Of a stretch of 19,079 bases of DNA, positions 8,042-16,140 are shown piece by piece. The number at the start of each line of letters is the position of its first letter. Position 1 is the stretch's first letter. A model generated the notes under the pieces. That model was not told where the DNA came from and made no database searches. It was given only the letters and a program-made list of their open reading frames with translations. The stretch lies in contig CAZTCR010000051.1 in assembly GCA_964612185.1 (NCBI GenBank), forward strand, positions 1 to 19,079, written 5' to 3'. The translations under genes were made by a program, and so were the position numbers. The stretch comes from UBA1447 sp964612185 (GTDB lineage: Bacteria > Bacillota > Clostridia > Oscillospirales > Acutalibacteraceae).

Positions 8042-9490
8042 ATGAAAAGAATTGTGCCCATCTTGCTTTGCCTGGCGATTTTGCTAACCGCTTGTTCAAA
8101 TGAGACAAAAGATCAAAGTTCAGCAATGTCGCAAACAAGCGAAAACAAAACAAGCGAAGATCAAATAAGTACAGAGCGAATAAACGCGGAGCAAGTCAGT
8201 GAACCTGCCTGCACATTTGCTGAAATGCAATCCAAAGTGGATTTGGTCACACAACCCACAGTTTCCGTTACAACGCAAAAGGATGTTACAACGGGTATTG
8301 CTAATAAGCCAACTACAAAGGCAAGGCCGGTCACAAACGCTACTACCACTCAACCTGCAACAACAGCAGCGCCAACACCAACGGCAAAAACTCAAATGAA
8401 TGCAGTATGGATATCATACCTTGAATATGAAAACGGTATGCTCAAAGGAAAAACCGAACAACAATTCAGGGGCAATATGCAAAAGGTATTCAACAATTGT
8501 ACGAAAATCGGTGTCAATACTGTCTTTATTCATATGCGGCCGTTTGGCGATGCGGTATACGCATCTCAACTTTTCCCATGGTCATCAAGCGTTACCGGCA
8601 CATTTGGCGGTAAACCCGTTTTCGACCCCCTTGAAGTCATCCTTCAAGAAGCGAAGAAGGTCGGAATTGAAATACATGCCTGGCTTAATCCTTTCAGGAT
8701 GATGAAAGAAAACGAAATCCTCACGCTTGACGAAACGAGCGTCATTAAACAACTCTATAATAATAGAGCGGACAATGACTATATCCAACTGATTTCCGGA
8801 AGGTGGTACTTGAACCCGGCGTCCGGCACGGCAAAAAAACTTGTGCTTGACGGCATTGCGGAAATTGTCAGGAACTATGATGTGGATGGCATCCACATTG
8901 ATGATTATTTCTACCCCACCACAGCTTTGAATTTTGATGACTACTCCTTTGCGCAAAGCGGGAGCGGATTATCCCGCAGTGCCTGGCGGCAAAGCAATAT
9001 ATCCAAGTTTGTTGCAGATATTTACAAAACCATCAAAGATATTAATGGAACTGTACTTTTCGGTGTCAGCCCGGACGGTTCGGTGGAGAATAATGTAAAC
9101 AAGCATTATGCGGATGTTGAGCTTTGGTGCTCAAAAACCGGTTTCCTGGACTATATCTGCCCACAAGTTTACTATGGGTTTGAAAACCAGAATAAACCCT
9201 TTGAGAAGACTGCCAAAGAATGGAATGCAATGGTAAAAGTCAGTTCAATAAAGCTGATTTTTGGGCTGGCAAACTATAAAATCGGGAAGGAAGACACTTA
9301 TGCAGGTGCCGGCAAGAGGGAATGGATCGAGCGTGATGACATCATTCCGAGGCAAATTCTTTTTGTTAAAACACTTGTGAACAGCAACGGTGTTGCTTTT
9401 TATAGGTATAATGATTTGTTTAATATGGATGGAAGCTATTTGGAAAGAACAAAGGCACAGACATTAGCGATAGAAACGATTCTGAAGTAA
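8042..9490 (+). CDS. GHL10 family (DUF187, YngK-like) glycosyl hydrolase-like lipoprotein
   Basis: The product is 482 residues. The start has AGGAG (8028-8032) 9 bases upstream. A lipoprotein signal peptide ends in the lipobox LTAC with Cys18, so the mature protein should be attached to the outer face of the membrane. Residues 19 to about 118 form a Thr/Ser/Gln-rich low-complexity linker. From about 119 onward comes the GHL10 (PF02638-type) TIM-barrel domain, which starts MNAVWISYLEYEN and includes DVDGIHIDDYFYP (280-292) and CPQVYYGF (373-380), both hallmarks of this family. The family is related to glycoside hydrolases and thought to act on cell-wall or extracellular glycans, but its exact substrate is not established. 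It follows the giant gene by 171 bases with no clear terminator between, so co-transcription is possible. Confidence 0.88.
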   Translation: MKRIVPILLCLAILLTACSNETKDQSSAMSQTSENKTSEDQISTERINAEQVSEPACTFAEMQSKVDLVTQPTVSVTTQKDVTTGIANKPTTKARPVTNATTTQPATTAAPTPTAKTQMNAVWISYLEYENGMLKGKTEQQFRGNMQKVFNNCTKIGVNTVFIHMRPFGDAVYASQLFPWSSSVTGTFGGKPVFDPLEVILQEAKKVGIEIHAWLNPFRMMKENEILTLDETSVIKQLYNNRADNDYIQLISGRWYLNPASGTAKKLVLDGIAEIVRNYDVDGIHIDDYFYPTTALNFDDYSFAQSGSGLSRSAWRQSNISKFVADIYKTIKDINGTVLFGVSPDGSVENNVNKHYADVELWCSKTGFLDYICPQVYYGFENQNKPFEKTAKEWNAMVKVSSIKLIFGLANYKIGKEDTYAGAGKREWIERDDIIPRQILFVKTLVNSNGVAFYRYNDLFNMDGSYLERTKAQTLAIETILK

Positions 9491-9589
9491 GCAATGCTGT
9501 TGACAATAATAATAGAACTGCTTTGTTGTCCCATGGTAAATGGGCATTTTCAAGACGCATATTTTCATCCATTATTTGAAAAGAATAGC

Positions 9590-9618
9590 TTGATTTTCAT
9601 CAACCCATAGTATATACT
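9590..9618 (+). promoter_or_regulatory. Promoter of the tRNA-Pro gene
   Basis: TTGATT (9590-9595) and TATACT (9613-9618) have the ideal 17-base spacing. The -10 box ends 19 bases before the tRNA 5' end, which fits transcription initiating close to the mature end. The remainder of 9491-9589 is AT-rich and shows only weak dyads, such as CCCAT/ATGGG near 9531-9546; I see no gene in it. Confidence 0.6.
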
Positions 9619-9637
9619 TCATTAGGTCGTAAAATTC

Positions 9638-9714
9638 CGGGGTGTGGCGAAGTTTGGTATCGCGCTTGGTTCGGGACCAAGAGGCCTCGAGTTCGAATCT
9701 CGACACTCCGACCA
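9638..9714 (+). tRNA. tRNA-Pro, anticodon CGG
   Basis: A complete 77-base cloverleaf. The acceptor stem pairs CGGGGTG (9638-9644) with CACTCCG (9704-9710), including one G-T wobble, followed by discriminator A and an encoded CCA (9712-9714). The D arm contains TTTGGTAT. The anticodon stem pairs CTTGG (9665-9669) with CCAAG (9677-9681) around loop TTCGGGA, placing the anticodon CGG at 9672-9674. The T arm is TCGAG/CTCGA around TTCGAAT. CGG reads the proline codon CCG, which is used often in the neighbouring genes. The gene stands alone with its own promoter and terminator. Confidence 0.96.
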
Positions 9715-9717
9715 GTT

Positions 9718-9769
9718 AAAACTCCCCAAACCTTACTTTCAGGGTTTCGGGAGTTTTAATATTTTTCGG
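9718..9769 (+). terminator. Intrinsic terminator after tRNA-Pro
   Basis: AAAACTCCC (9718-9726) pairs with GGGAGTTTT (9749-9757), and inside it AAACC (9728-9732) pairs with GGTTT (9743-9747) across a C-C mismatch. The stem is followed by AATATTTTT. It begins three bases after the tRNA CCA end, so it should close the tRNA transcript and separate it from the following acetyltransferase gene. Confidence 0.8.
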
Positions 9770-9799
9770 GACGTTTTAGAAAACGAAAGGGTGTAAATA

Positions 9800-10399
9800 A
9801 TGGCCGAAATACCGCAAGACCTTCCGGCGTTAAGAATGTGGAGACCGAATAGCCCGCTGCCTGATTACAGTCTTCCGCAAGGCTACCATATCAGACTGCT
9901 CAGGGATGACGAGGGTGAGGCTTGGTGCGCGTGCCTGCTCAACGATATGGGTATAGATGTGATTTCTCAAGAGCTATTTAAAGAAAAAATGCTCGACGAT
10001 GCCGATGTGCCGGACAATTCAATTTTTTGTGTTGAGGATGAAAACCATATTCCGGTTGCAACCGCAACGGCTCAATTGAAAAAAGAGGGCAATGTCGCGA
10101 CACTCCACATGGTAGGGGCAAGGGAAAGCGCAAGAGGCAAAGGCCTCGGGCTTGCTGTCTGTGCCGCTGCAGTACAAAAACACCTTAACGAGGGTTATGA
10201 AGGATGCTTTTTAACCACGCATGACTGGCGACTGCCGGCTATCAAGCATTACCTTAAACTGGGATTTATGCCGGTGCTTAACCATGAATCTATGCGGGGA
10301 CGCTGGAAAATCATCGCAAAAACATTTCAACTGCCGTCAATTCCATGCGTTAATGAAGATTTAACAACCGCAGAGGATATCATTGCGGCTGACCGCTAA
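9800..10399 (+). CDS. GNAT family N-acetyltransferase
   Basis: The product is 199 residues. A Shine-Dalgarno-like AAAGGG lies upstream of the ATG. After an N-terminal segment rich in Pro and Trp (1-30), a GNAT fold follows. The acetyl-CoA pyrophosphate-binding motif A is visible as ARGKGLG (111-117, pattern R-x-x-G-x-G), and motif B as AIKHYLKLGFMPV (137-149), the usual C-terminal part where CoA and acceptor are bound. The protein therefore transfers an acyl group from acyl-CoA to an amine, but the acceptor cannot be read from sequence. It lies 75 bases before two Gfo/Idh/MocA genes and may share their transcript, which hints at an amino-sugar or sugar-derived substrate; that is inference only. 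Confidence 0.85.
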   Translation: MAEIPQDLPALRMWRPNSPLPDYSLPQGYHIRLLRDDEGEAWCACLLNDMGIDVISQELFKEKMLDDADVPDNSIFCVEDENHIPVATATAQLKKEGNVATLHMVGARESARGKGLGLAVCAAAVQKHLNEGYEGCFLTTHDWRLPAIKHYLKLGFMPVLNHESMRGRWKIIAKTFQLPSIPCVNEDLTTAEDIIAADR

Positions 10400-10413
10400 T
10401 CACCGGCTGCTTT

Positions 10414-10434
10414 GGAATGTCGAGGCGCCATTCC
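10414..10434 (+). other. Short hairpin between the GNAT and Gfo/Idh/MocA genes
   Basis: GGAATG (10414-10419) pairs with CATTCC (10429-10434) across a 9-base loop. There is no T-run after it, so it is a poor intrinsic terminator. It could affect mRNA stability between the two genes. Confidence 0.3.
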
Positions 10435-10474
10435 TTACAATTGCTAATCTCTGAACATCAAGAAAGGACTTGTT

Positions 10475-11614
10475 ATGATGCTAAAGGTAGGACTTGTTGG
10501 CGCGAGAAGTCAAAGTACAATATTGGGATTCAAAGCCCATCCGGATGAAGTCGAAGTTGTTGCGATGTGCGACTTGAATGAAGAAGTCGCGAAGTCTGCC
10601 GCGGAAAAACATGAAATCTCGAAAACATACCGGGTTTATGAGGATATGCTGGAGAGTGATATTGACGCTGTTGTTATTTCGACCCCGATGCAGCTTCATG
10701 TTCCGCAGGCTATAGCGGCTTTTGAGGCGGGGAAACATGTGCTCAGTGAGGTAACAGCCGGCGTTACAATGGACGAGCTTTTTTGGCTGATCGAAGCTGT
10801 GGAAAAATCCGGTAAAATTTATATGTTTGCGGAAAATTATTGCTATATCCCGCAAAATCCAACGATCGGCGCGATGGTCAAGGCCGGTCTGTTCGGCAAA
10901 CTGTATTTCGGGGAGGGCGAGTATCTCCACAATGTTAACGACAGGGTGATGTATCCAAACGGAAAGGCATCGTGGCGTAAGTATTGGCAGCTCGGCAAGC
11001 GCGGAGCGTTTTATCCAACCCACAGCCTCGGCCCGGTTGCGCAATGGTTTGAAAACGACCGCGTTCAATCAATCATATCTGTTTCAAGCGGTCAAAACAG
11101 AGCGCTGGAAACGGGACTCCGGCAAGATGACACAACCATCACGCTTTGTCGAATGCAAAGTGGCGCGCTGGTTAAAATCCGAATTGATTGTATGTCGCAA
11201 AGGCCGCACAACATGTCTTATTACTCTTTGCAGGGGACAAAGGGGTGCTATGAGGCGCCCAGAGGTCTTGGAGACGACCATAAAATATGGCTTGAAAGCA
11301 TGGAAGGGGATGCGAACAATCCCAAATGGCACCCGCTTTCGGAGTTTTATGATGAGTTTATGCCGCAGCGTTATAAAAACGCGACCGATGAACAAAAAGC
11401 AGCCGGCCATTGGGGAGGCGACTTCTTTTTAGTAGACGATTTTCTGGACGCTGTTCTCCGCGGAAAAAAGCCTGCGATTGATGTGTATCGAGCGTGCGAA
11501 TGGACGGCGGTCGGGCTGCTTTCGGAACTGTCGGCAACCAATAATGGTAGACCAATGGAAATGCCGAATTTTCGGAAGAATATGCCGCTTGAGGAACAGA
11601 TTATAAAAATTTAA
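10475..11614 (+). CDS. Gfo/Idh/MocA family protein, GH109-like (copy 1)
   Basis: The product is 379 residues from the ATG at 10475, or 378 from the adjacent ATG at 10478, which aligns with the start of the paralogue. AAAGGA (10463-10468) serves either start. The N-terminal Rossmann domain (VGLVGAR, with the usual third Gly replaced by Arg) should bind NAD(P). The typical EKP motif of sugar oxidoreductases is replaced by EVTAG (92-96), resembling the EVPAA of GH109 alpha-N-acetylgalactosaminidases. Other GH109-type marks are YPTHSLGP, a Ser-x-RPHN segment and LQGTKG. GH109 enzymes cleave glycosides by an NAD-dependent oxidation-elimination mechanism with a tightly held cofactor. It has no signal peptide, so it is probably cytoplasmic. 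It could be a glycosidase or a sugar dehydrogenase; the substrate is unknown. Confidence 0.85.
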   Translation: MMLKVGLVGARSQSTILGFKAHPDEVEVVAMCDLNEEVAKSAAEKHEISKTYRVYEDMLESDIDAVVISTPMQLHVPQAIAAFEAGKHVLSEVTAGVTMDELFWLIEAVEKSGKIYMFAENYCYIPQNPTIGAMVKAGLFGKLYFGEGEYLHNVNDRVMYPNGKASWRKYWQLGKRGAFYPTHSLGPVAQWFENDRVQSIISVSSGQNRALETGLRQDDTTITLCRMQSGALVKIRIDCMSQRPHNMSYYSLQGTKGCYEAPRGLGDDHKIWLESMEGDANNPKWHPLSEFYDEFMPQRYKNATDEQKAAGHWGGDFFLVDDFLDAVLRGKKPAIDVYRACEWTAVGLLSELSATNNGRPMEMPNFRKNMPLEEQIIKI

Positions 11615-11634
11615 ATATATACGAAGGTTACAAT

Positions 11635-12771
11635 ATGCTCAAGGTTGGAATTGTCGGTGCAAGAGGAATTTGCAATATATTGGGCTTTAATGCGTATGGA
11701 AACGAAGTGGCGATTTCTGCAATTTGCGACTTAAATGAAGGCGTCGCGAAAAAAGCCTCTGATGAATACAATATTCCGAAGTATTACAGAGTTTACGATG
11801 ATTTGCTGGAGAGTGATATAGACGCGGTCGTTATTTCCACTCCCATGCAGTTGCATGTACCGCAGGCAATCGCGGCGCTTGAAGCCGGCAAACATGTGCT
11901 TAGCGAGGTCACAGCGGGCATCACAATGGATGAACTCTGGTGGCTGATTGAAGCGGTTGAAAAATCCGGGAAAGTCTATATGTTTGCGGAAAACTGTTGT
12001 TTTCTGAGGGAAAACCTGGTAATTCATGAGATGGTCAAAGCAGGACTTTTCGGGAAGCCATATTTTGCCGAAGGGGAGTATCTGCATGAGATTAAAGGTT
12101 TAGTTAAGTATAAAGACGGAAAAACCTCATGGCGCAAATACTGGCAGTTGGGTAAACGGGGCGCTTTTTACCCCACGCACAGCCTTGGTCCAACGATGCA
12201 ATGGCTTGGTGATGACCGTATTCAATCAATCATCTGTGCTTCAAGCGGTCAAAACATTGCTCAAGAGTTTGACCTGCGGCAGGATGATACAACAATAACA
12301 CTTTGCCAAACAAACAGCGGTGCGCTGATAAAAATCAGGATTGATTGCATGTCGCCGAGACCGCATAACAACCTTTATTACAGCCTGCAAGGCACAAAGG
12401 GATGCTACGAGGCTCCCCGGGGTCTTGGTGATGATCATAAAATATGGCTGGAAAGTATGGATGGGGATAGAAACAATCCGCAATGGCAGCCGCTTTCGGT
12501 GTTTTATGATGAGTTTCTGCCGCAACCCTATAAAAGTGCAACAGTGCAACAGAAACAAGCCGGGCACGGGGGTTCTGATTTTTATATCGTCGGTCATTTT
12601 ATTGATGCGGTGCTTCGTGGCGTAAAACTGCCCATTGATGTTTATAGTGCTTGTGAATGGACGGCTGTCGGTCTATTGTCGGAGCTATCCGTTACCAACA
12701 ACGGCAGACAAATGAAAATGCCTGACTTCCGGAAAAATATGCCGATTTTTGAGCAAATCATTACACTTTGA
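11635..12771 (+). CDS. Gfo/Idh/MocA family protein, GH109-like (copy 2, tandem paralogue)
   Basis: The product is 378 residues. GAAGG (11623-11627) lies before the ATG, and the gene starts 20 bases after copy 1, clearly in the same operon. It aligns with copy 1 end to end without gaps and is roughly 70% identical as judged by eye. Both share the replaced EKP motif (SEVTAG), KYWQLGKRGAFYPTHSLGP and YSLQGTKGCYEAPRGLGDD. Differences cluster where substrate pockets could differ, for example residues near the FAENCCFLREN segment (copy 1 has FAENYCYIPQN) and after EGEYLH. This looks like duplication followed by divergence in substrate preference, or a heteromeric pair. Function is inferred as for copy 1. 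Confidence 0.85.
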   Translation: MLKVGIVGARGICNILGFNAYGNEVAISAICDLNEGVAKKASDEYNIPKYYRVYDDLLESDIDAVVISTPMQLHVPQAIAALEAGKHVLSEVTAGITMDELWWLIEAVEKSGKVYMFAENCCFLRENLVIHEMVKAGLFGKPYFAEGEYLHEIKGLVKYKDGKTSWRKYWQLGKRGAFYPTHSLGPTMQWLGDDRIQSIICASSGQNIAQEFDLRQDDTTITLCQTNSGALIKIRIDCMSPRPHNNLYYSLQGTKGCYEAPRGLGDDHKIWLESMDGDRNNPQWQPLSVFYDEFLPQPYKSATVQQKQAGHGGSDFYIVGHFIDAVLRGVKLPIDVYSACEWTAVGLLSELSVTNNGRQMKMPDFRKNMPIFEQIITL

Positions 12772-12849
12772 CTTTTACATTTTATGGTATCAACGGCAAA
12801 ACATCTAAAAATATGCGGATTATTACCTATATCTTGGCACAAAATGCGA

Positions 12850-12878
12850 TTGTCCAAACACTTGCAAAGTATTAAAAT
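12850..12878 (+). promoter_or_regulatory. Weak candidate promoter before the redox operon
   Basis: TTGTCC (12850-12855) and TAAAAT (12873-12878) are 17 bases apart, about 40 bases before the GTG start of the next gene. No terminator is evident after the preceding gene, so readthrough from the GH109-like pair is also possible. Confidence 0.3.
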
Positions 12879-12918
12879 GAGAATACGACGAACGGACGAT
12901 ATCTAAGGAGGCTAACTT

Positions 12919-14358
12919 GTGAAATATGATGTTGCGATTATCGGCGCAGGGGTTGTGGGTTCGCTGATTGCCCGTGAATTGAGCCGGTACGATTTGAACA
13001 TTGTTCTTCTTGAAAAATGCAATGATATGGCAATGGGAACGACAAAAGCCAACAGTGCAATCGTTCATGCCGGTTTTGATTCAATACCGGGTACCTTAAA
13101 GGCAAAGTTTAACACGCAAGGTGTTAGATTAATGCCGGCTCTTTGCCGGGATCTGGGTGTGCCTTATAAAAATATCGGGTCGCTCGTTTTGGCTTTTAAC
13201 GATTCACAAATGGTTACCCTGACGAAGCTCTTAATCAGAGGCAACCAAAACGGCGTCCCGGAGCTTCGAATAATCGGTCAGGACAAGCTTCGCGAACTGG
13301 AGCCTAACATTAACATTAATGCAATGGGTGCACTTTGGGCACCCTCGGCTGCAATTATTTGTCCCTATGAACTGACAATTGCGGCAGTTGAAAACGCTGT
13401 TACAAACGGTGTTATATTTGAGCGCAACTTTGAAGTGAAACGCGCAGGAATTGAGCATGATGGGACGCAAATACTATATTCTAACAATGAAGAAGTTCGG
13501 GCAACCTATGTTATTAATGCCGCGGGTGTTTTCAGCGATCATGTAGCAGCAATACTTGGTGATAAGAACTATAAAATAGTTTCACGCAAAGGCGAATATT
13601 TTTTATTTGATAAGAAACTTGGCGGCCTTGTTAACCATGTTGTTTTTCAATGCCCGACAAAAATGGGTAAAGGTGTGCTTATTTCTCCAACAGTTCACGG
13701 CAATGTGATTGTCGGGCCAAACGCAATCGATATTGAGGATAAAGATAATTGCTCGACTACTGCGCGCGGAGCCATTGAAATTCTTAATACAGCCAGACAT
13801 TCCATAACCAAGCTGAGTACGGCTGATTTAATAACCTCTTTTGCGGGCATAAGGGCGCACAACGAAACAGTTCATGATTTTATTATTGAATTCGGGGCTG
13901 CGAATCCCAATGTGATACAACTTGTAGGTATTGAATCTCCCGGATTGACTGCCGCACCAGCCATAGCAGAGCATGTTAAAAATATGCTGATGACTGTAGC
14001 CGGCATGCAAAAGAAAAAGGATAGTTACAATCCGATCCGCCCTGCTCCGGTACGATTTTCCGAGATCAGTGATGCAGAACGCCGGGAATTAATCAGAAGT
14101 AACAATGCATATGGCAGAATAGTTTGCCGCTGCGAAAGCATAACAGAAGGTGAAATCCTTGATGCTATTCATGCGCCTGCGGGAGCTGTTGATGTTGATG
14201 GAGTAAAAAGAAGAACAAGAGCCGGTATGGGGCGTTGCCAGGGCGGATTCTGTAGTTCAAAAGTTGCGGAGATTCTTGCGAGAGAGCTGAAAATTCCCTT
14301 AAATGAAGTAACAAAATTCGGCGGAAGATCAAAGCTGCTTTTTGAAAGAACGAAGTGA
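12919..14358 (+). CDS. GlpA-like FAD-dependent dehydrogenase with C-terminal BFD-type Fe-S domain
   Basis: The product is 479 residues and starts at GTG, supported by a near-perfect Shine-Dalgarno TAAGGAGG (12904-12911) 7 bases upstream. The N-terminus carries the FAD-binding Rossmann motif GAGVVG (9-14), followed by a DAO-family fold (to about 360). The C-terminal part has four cysteines, C403, C405, C440 and C445, in the pattern CRC...CQGGFC expected of a BFD-like [2Fe-2S] domain. This architecture matches the anaerobic glycerol-3-phosphate dehydrogenase subunit found in Clostridia and Thermotoga, also related to L-2-hydroxyglutarate oxidases. The two downstream genes are its usual partners. 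The probable role is oxidation of glycerol 3-phosphate or a similar hydroxyacid. No glycerol kinase or transporter lies nearby, so the substrate is inferred. Confidence 0.82.
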   Translation: MKYDVAIIGAGVVGSLIARELSRYDLNIVLLEKCNDMAMGTTKANSAIVHAGFDSIPGTLKAKFNTQGVRLMPALCRDLGVPYKNIGSLVLAFNDSQMVTLTKLLIRGNQNGVPELRIIGQDKLRELEPNININAMGALWAPSAAIICPYELTIAAVENAVTNGVIFERNFEVKRAGIEHDGTQILYSNNEEVRATYVINAAGVFSDHVAAILGDKNYKIVSRKGEYFLFDKKLGGLVNHVVFQCPTKMGKGVLISPTVHGNVIVGPNAIDIEDKDNCSTTARGAIEILNTARHSITKLSTADLITSFAGIRAHNETVHDFIIEFGAANPNVIQLVGIESPGLTAAPAIAEHVKNMLMTVAGMQKKKDSYNPIRPAPVRFSEISDAERRELIRSNNAYGRIVCRCESITEGEILDAIHAPAGAVDVDGVKRRTRAGMGRCQGGFCSSKVAEILARELKIPLNEVTKFGGRSKLLFERTK

Positions 14359-14366
14359 GGTAAATT

Positions 14367-15623
14367 ATGACACAAAAATTCGATCTTGTTGTAATTGGTG
14401 GAGGCCCGGCGGGAATGGCCGCTGCCTTAAGAGCAAGGGATTGCGGCGTAAAAAGTATCGTAATTATCGAGAGGGCGGAAACACTAGGCGGAATATTGGG
14501 ACAATGTATCCATACTGGATTTGGCCTTCATTATTTTAACGAGGAACTATCCGGTCCGGAATATGCTTCGCGATTTTCTATATTGGTGGAAAAAAGCGAT
14601 ATTGAAGTTAAAACCGATACAATGGCAATCAACATATCAAATGAAAATATTGTTACAGCTGTTAATAAAACCGAAGGTTTAATAGATATCTCAGCGAAGG
14701 CGATTATTTTGGCAATGGGTTGCCGCGAGCGCCCCAGGGGAGCATTAAATATTGCGGGTACCAGGGTTGCCGGAATAATGACTGCCGGCACAGCACAAAA
14801 ATATGTGAACATTAATGGCTTTATGCCCGGTAAAAAAGTCGTTGTTCTCGGCTCCGGCGATATCGGTTTGATTATGGCGCGCAGAATGACGCTCGAAGGG
14901 GCGGAAGTTAAAATGGTTTGTGAGTTGATGCCGTATTCAAGCGGACTGACAAGAAATATAGTGCAGTGCCTGGAAGATTTTAATATTCCACTCAAGCTCA
15001 ACTGCACAGTGGTAGACATACACGGCAAAGAGCGTTTGGAGGGCGTTACAATCGCCAAAGTCGATAGAAACAGGAGGCCTATAAACGGCACACATGAATA
15101 TGTTGAATGTGACACACTGCTTCTTTCCGTCGGCCTAATTCCTGAAAATGAGCTTTCCGGTGCGATGGGGATATCCCTTGACCCGATAACTTTCGGGCCG
15201 GTTGTCAGGGAAAACAGAGAAACAACACAAAAGGGCGTGTTTGCCTGCGGAAATGTGCTGCATGTCCATGATCTTGTCGATTTTGTAACAACTGAAAGCC
15301 AGACAGCAGGCGAGGGCGCCGCAAAGTATATTCTGGGGCAGCCAGAAGAACCGGCATATATTACAACAAAAGGAATTGACGGCGTAAGGTATGTTGTACC
15401 GCAAAAGATTAATATTAACTGTGACAGAGATGTGAAGATTTTTTTCAGAGTGGGGCAGGTTTATAAAAACGCTAAAATATTCCTGGAAAACAATGATGAG
15501 ATTATCCTCAGCCGCCGCCGCCCAAAACTCGCGCCCGGCGAGATGGAAGATATAACAATAAAAAACGAAGTTTTAAAACAGCTGCCCGTTAACAGCGAAC
15601 TTGTAATTCGGCTGGAGGTTTAA
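14367..15623 (+). CDS. FAD/NAD(P)-dependent oxidoreductase, partner of the GlpA-like enzyme
   Basis: The product is 418 residues. TGAGG (14356-14360), which overlaps the stop codon of the upstream gene, is the ribosome binding site, and the genes are 8 bases apart, so translation is probably coupled. The FAD motif is GGGPAG (11-16). A second Rossmann motif, VVLGSGDIG in the middle of the protein, should bind NAD(P)H. The C-terminal segment FACGNVLHVHDLVDF is the late FAD-contact motif of this family. There is no redox CxxC pair as in disulfide reductases. Homologues beside GlpA-like and DUF1667 genes are thought to pass electrons between the dehydrogenase and NAD(P); that role is taken from family context. 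Confidence 0.85.
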   Translation: MTQKFDLVVIGGGPAGMAAALRARDCGVKSIVIIERAETLGGILGQCIHTGFGLHYFNEELSGPEYASRFSILVEKSDIEVKTDTMAINISNENIVTAVNKTEGLIDISAKAIILAMGCRERPRGALNIAGTRVAGIMTAGTAQKYVNINGFMPGKKVVVLGSGDIGLIMARRMTLEGAEVKMVCELMPYSSGLTRNIVQCLEDFNIPLKLNCTVVDIHGKERLEGVTIAKVDRNRRPINGTHEYVECDTLLLSVGLIPENELSGAMGISLDPITFGPVVRENRETTQKGVFACGNVLHVHDLVDFVTTESQTAGEGAAKYILGQPEEPAYITTKGIDGVRYVVPQKININCDRDVKIFFRVGQVYKNAKIFLENNDEIILSRRRPKLAPGEMEDITIKNEVLKQLPVNSELVIRLEV

Positions 15624-15997
15624 TGATGTTAAGAGAAATGATTTGTGTCGCCTGTCCGATTGGGTGCGGTCTGTCGATTGAGTTGGATGATACGGGCACT
15701 GTCCTCGCCGTCACCGGCAACCAGTGCAAACGCGGTGAAGCCTATGCTGTAACGGAATGCACAGCACCGACACGCACTTTGACCACGACGGCAAAGGTGA
15801 AAAACGGAAAAGCTCCGCTGGTTCCTGTCAGGTCTGCCAATCCGCTGCCCAAAGCGCTGTTACTGGATTGTATGGGGATTATTAACGCGATCAGCGTGGA
15901 GGCACCGGTTGAGATTGGCGATATTATTCTGGAAAACATTCTTGACACCGGTGTAAACATCATCGCGACGAATTCCTGCTCACGCGTGCATGAATGA
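15623..15997 (+). CDS. DUF1667 domain protein, cysteine-rich small redox partner
   Basis: The product is 124 residues from an ATG that overlaps the previous stop by one base (TAATG). A second ATG at 15626 is better spaced (7 bases) from the GGAGG at 15614-15618, giving 123 residues. The N-terminus contains CVACPIGC (C-x2-C-x3-C) and a further Cys in GNQCKRGEAYA, the four-cysteine signature of DUF1667, likely to bind an Fe-S cluster or metal. It is the third member of the conserved trio with the GlpA-like and FAD/NAD proteins, as in Thermotoga maritima TM1432-TM1434. A role as electron-transfer subunit is inferred from that context. Confidence 0.85.
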   Translation: MMLREMICVACPIGCGLSIELDDTGTVLAVTGNQCKRGEAYAVTECTAPTRTLTTTAKVKNGKAPLVPVRSANPLPKALLLDCMGIINAISVEAPVEIGDIILENILDTGVNIIATNSCSRVHE

Positions 15998-16003
15998 ATA
16001 AAA

Positions 16004-16040
16004 GCAGCCGTGAACCTAAACAGGTGGCGGCAGTTTTTAA
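16004..16040 (+). terminator. Probable intrinsic terminator of the redox operon
   Basis: An imperfect stem joins the bases around GCAGCCG (16004-16010) and ACCT with AGGT and CGGCAG (16028-16033), with an internal loop and an AAAC apex, followed by TTTTT (16034-16038). It begins 7 bases after the DUF1667 stop codon, the expected place for the operon end. Confidence 0.55.
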
Positions 16041-16140
16041 TAAAACTTTCAACGGGTTTTTGTGTCAGTGTGGCTTAACTGATCCCTGTATCACCGGCAT
16101 TTCCTATCACCATCGTATTCATTTGATTAACAGATCACTT

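Noticed and set aside
9638..9769. tRNA as attachment site of a genomic island
   Set aside because: There is no integrase gene nearby and no direct repeat of the tRNA 3' end within the window.
10481..11068. 195-codon open frame on the minus strand
   Set aside because: It is opposite the first Gfo/Idh/MocA gene, and a shorter shadow appears at the matching position of the paralogue; the composition is not protein-like and no motif is present.
14531..15115. Long open frame of 194 codons on the minus strand
   Set aside because: It lies wholly inside the FAD/NAD oxidoreductase gene, which has clear motifs, an operon position and a ribosome binding site; the antisense frame shows no family motif.
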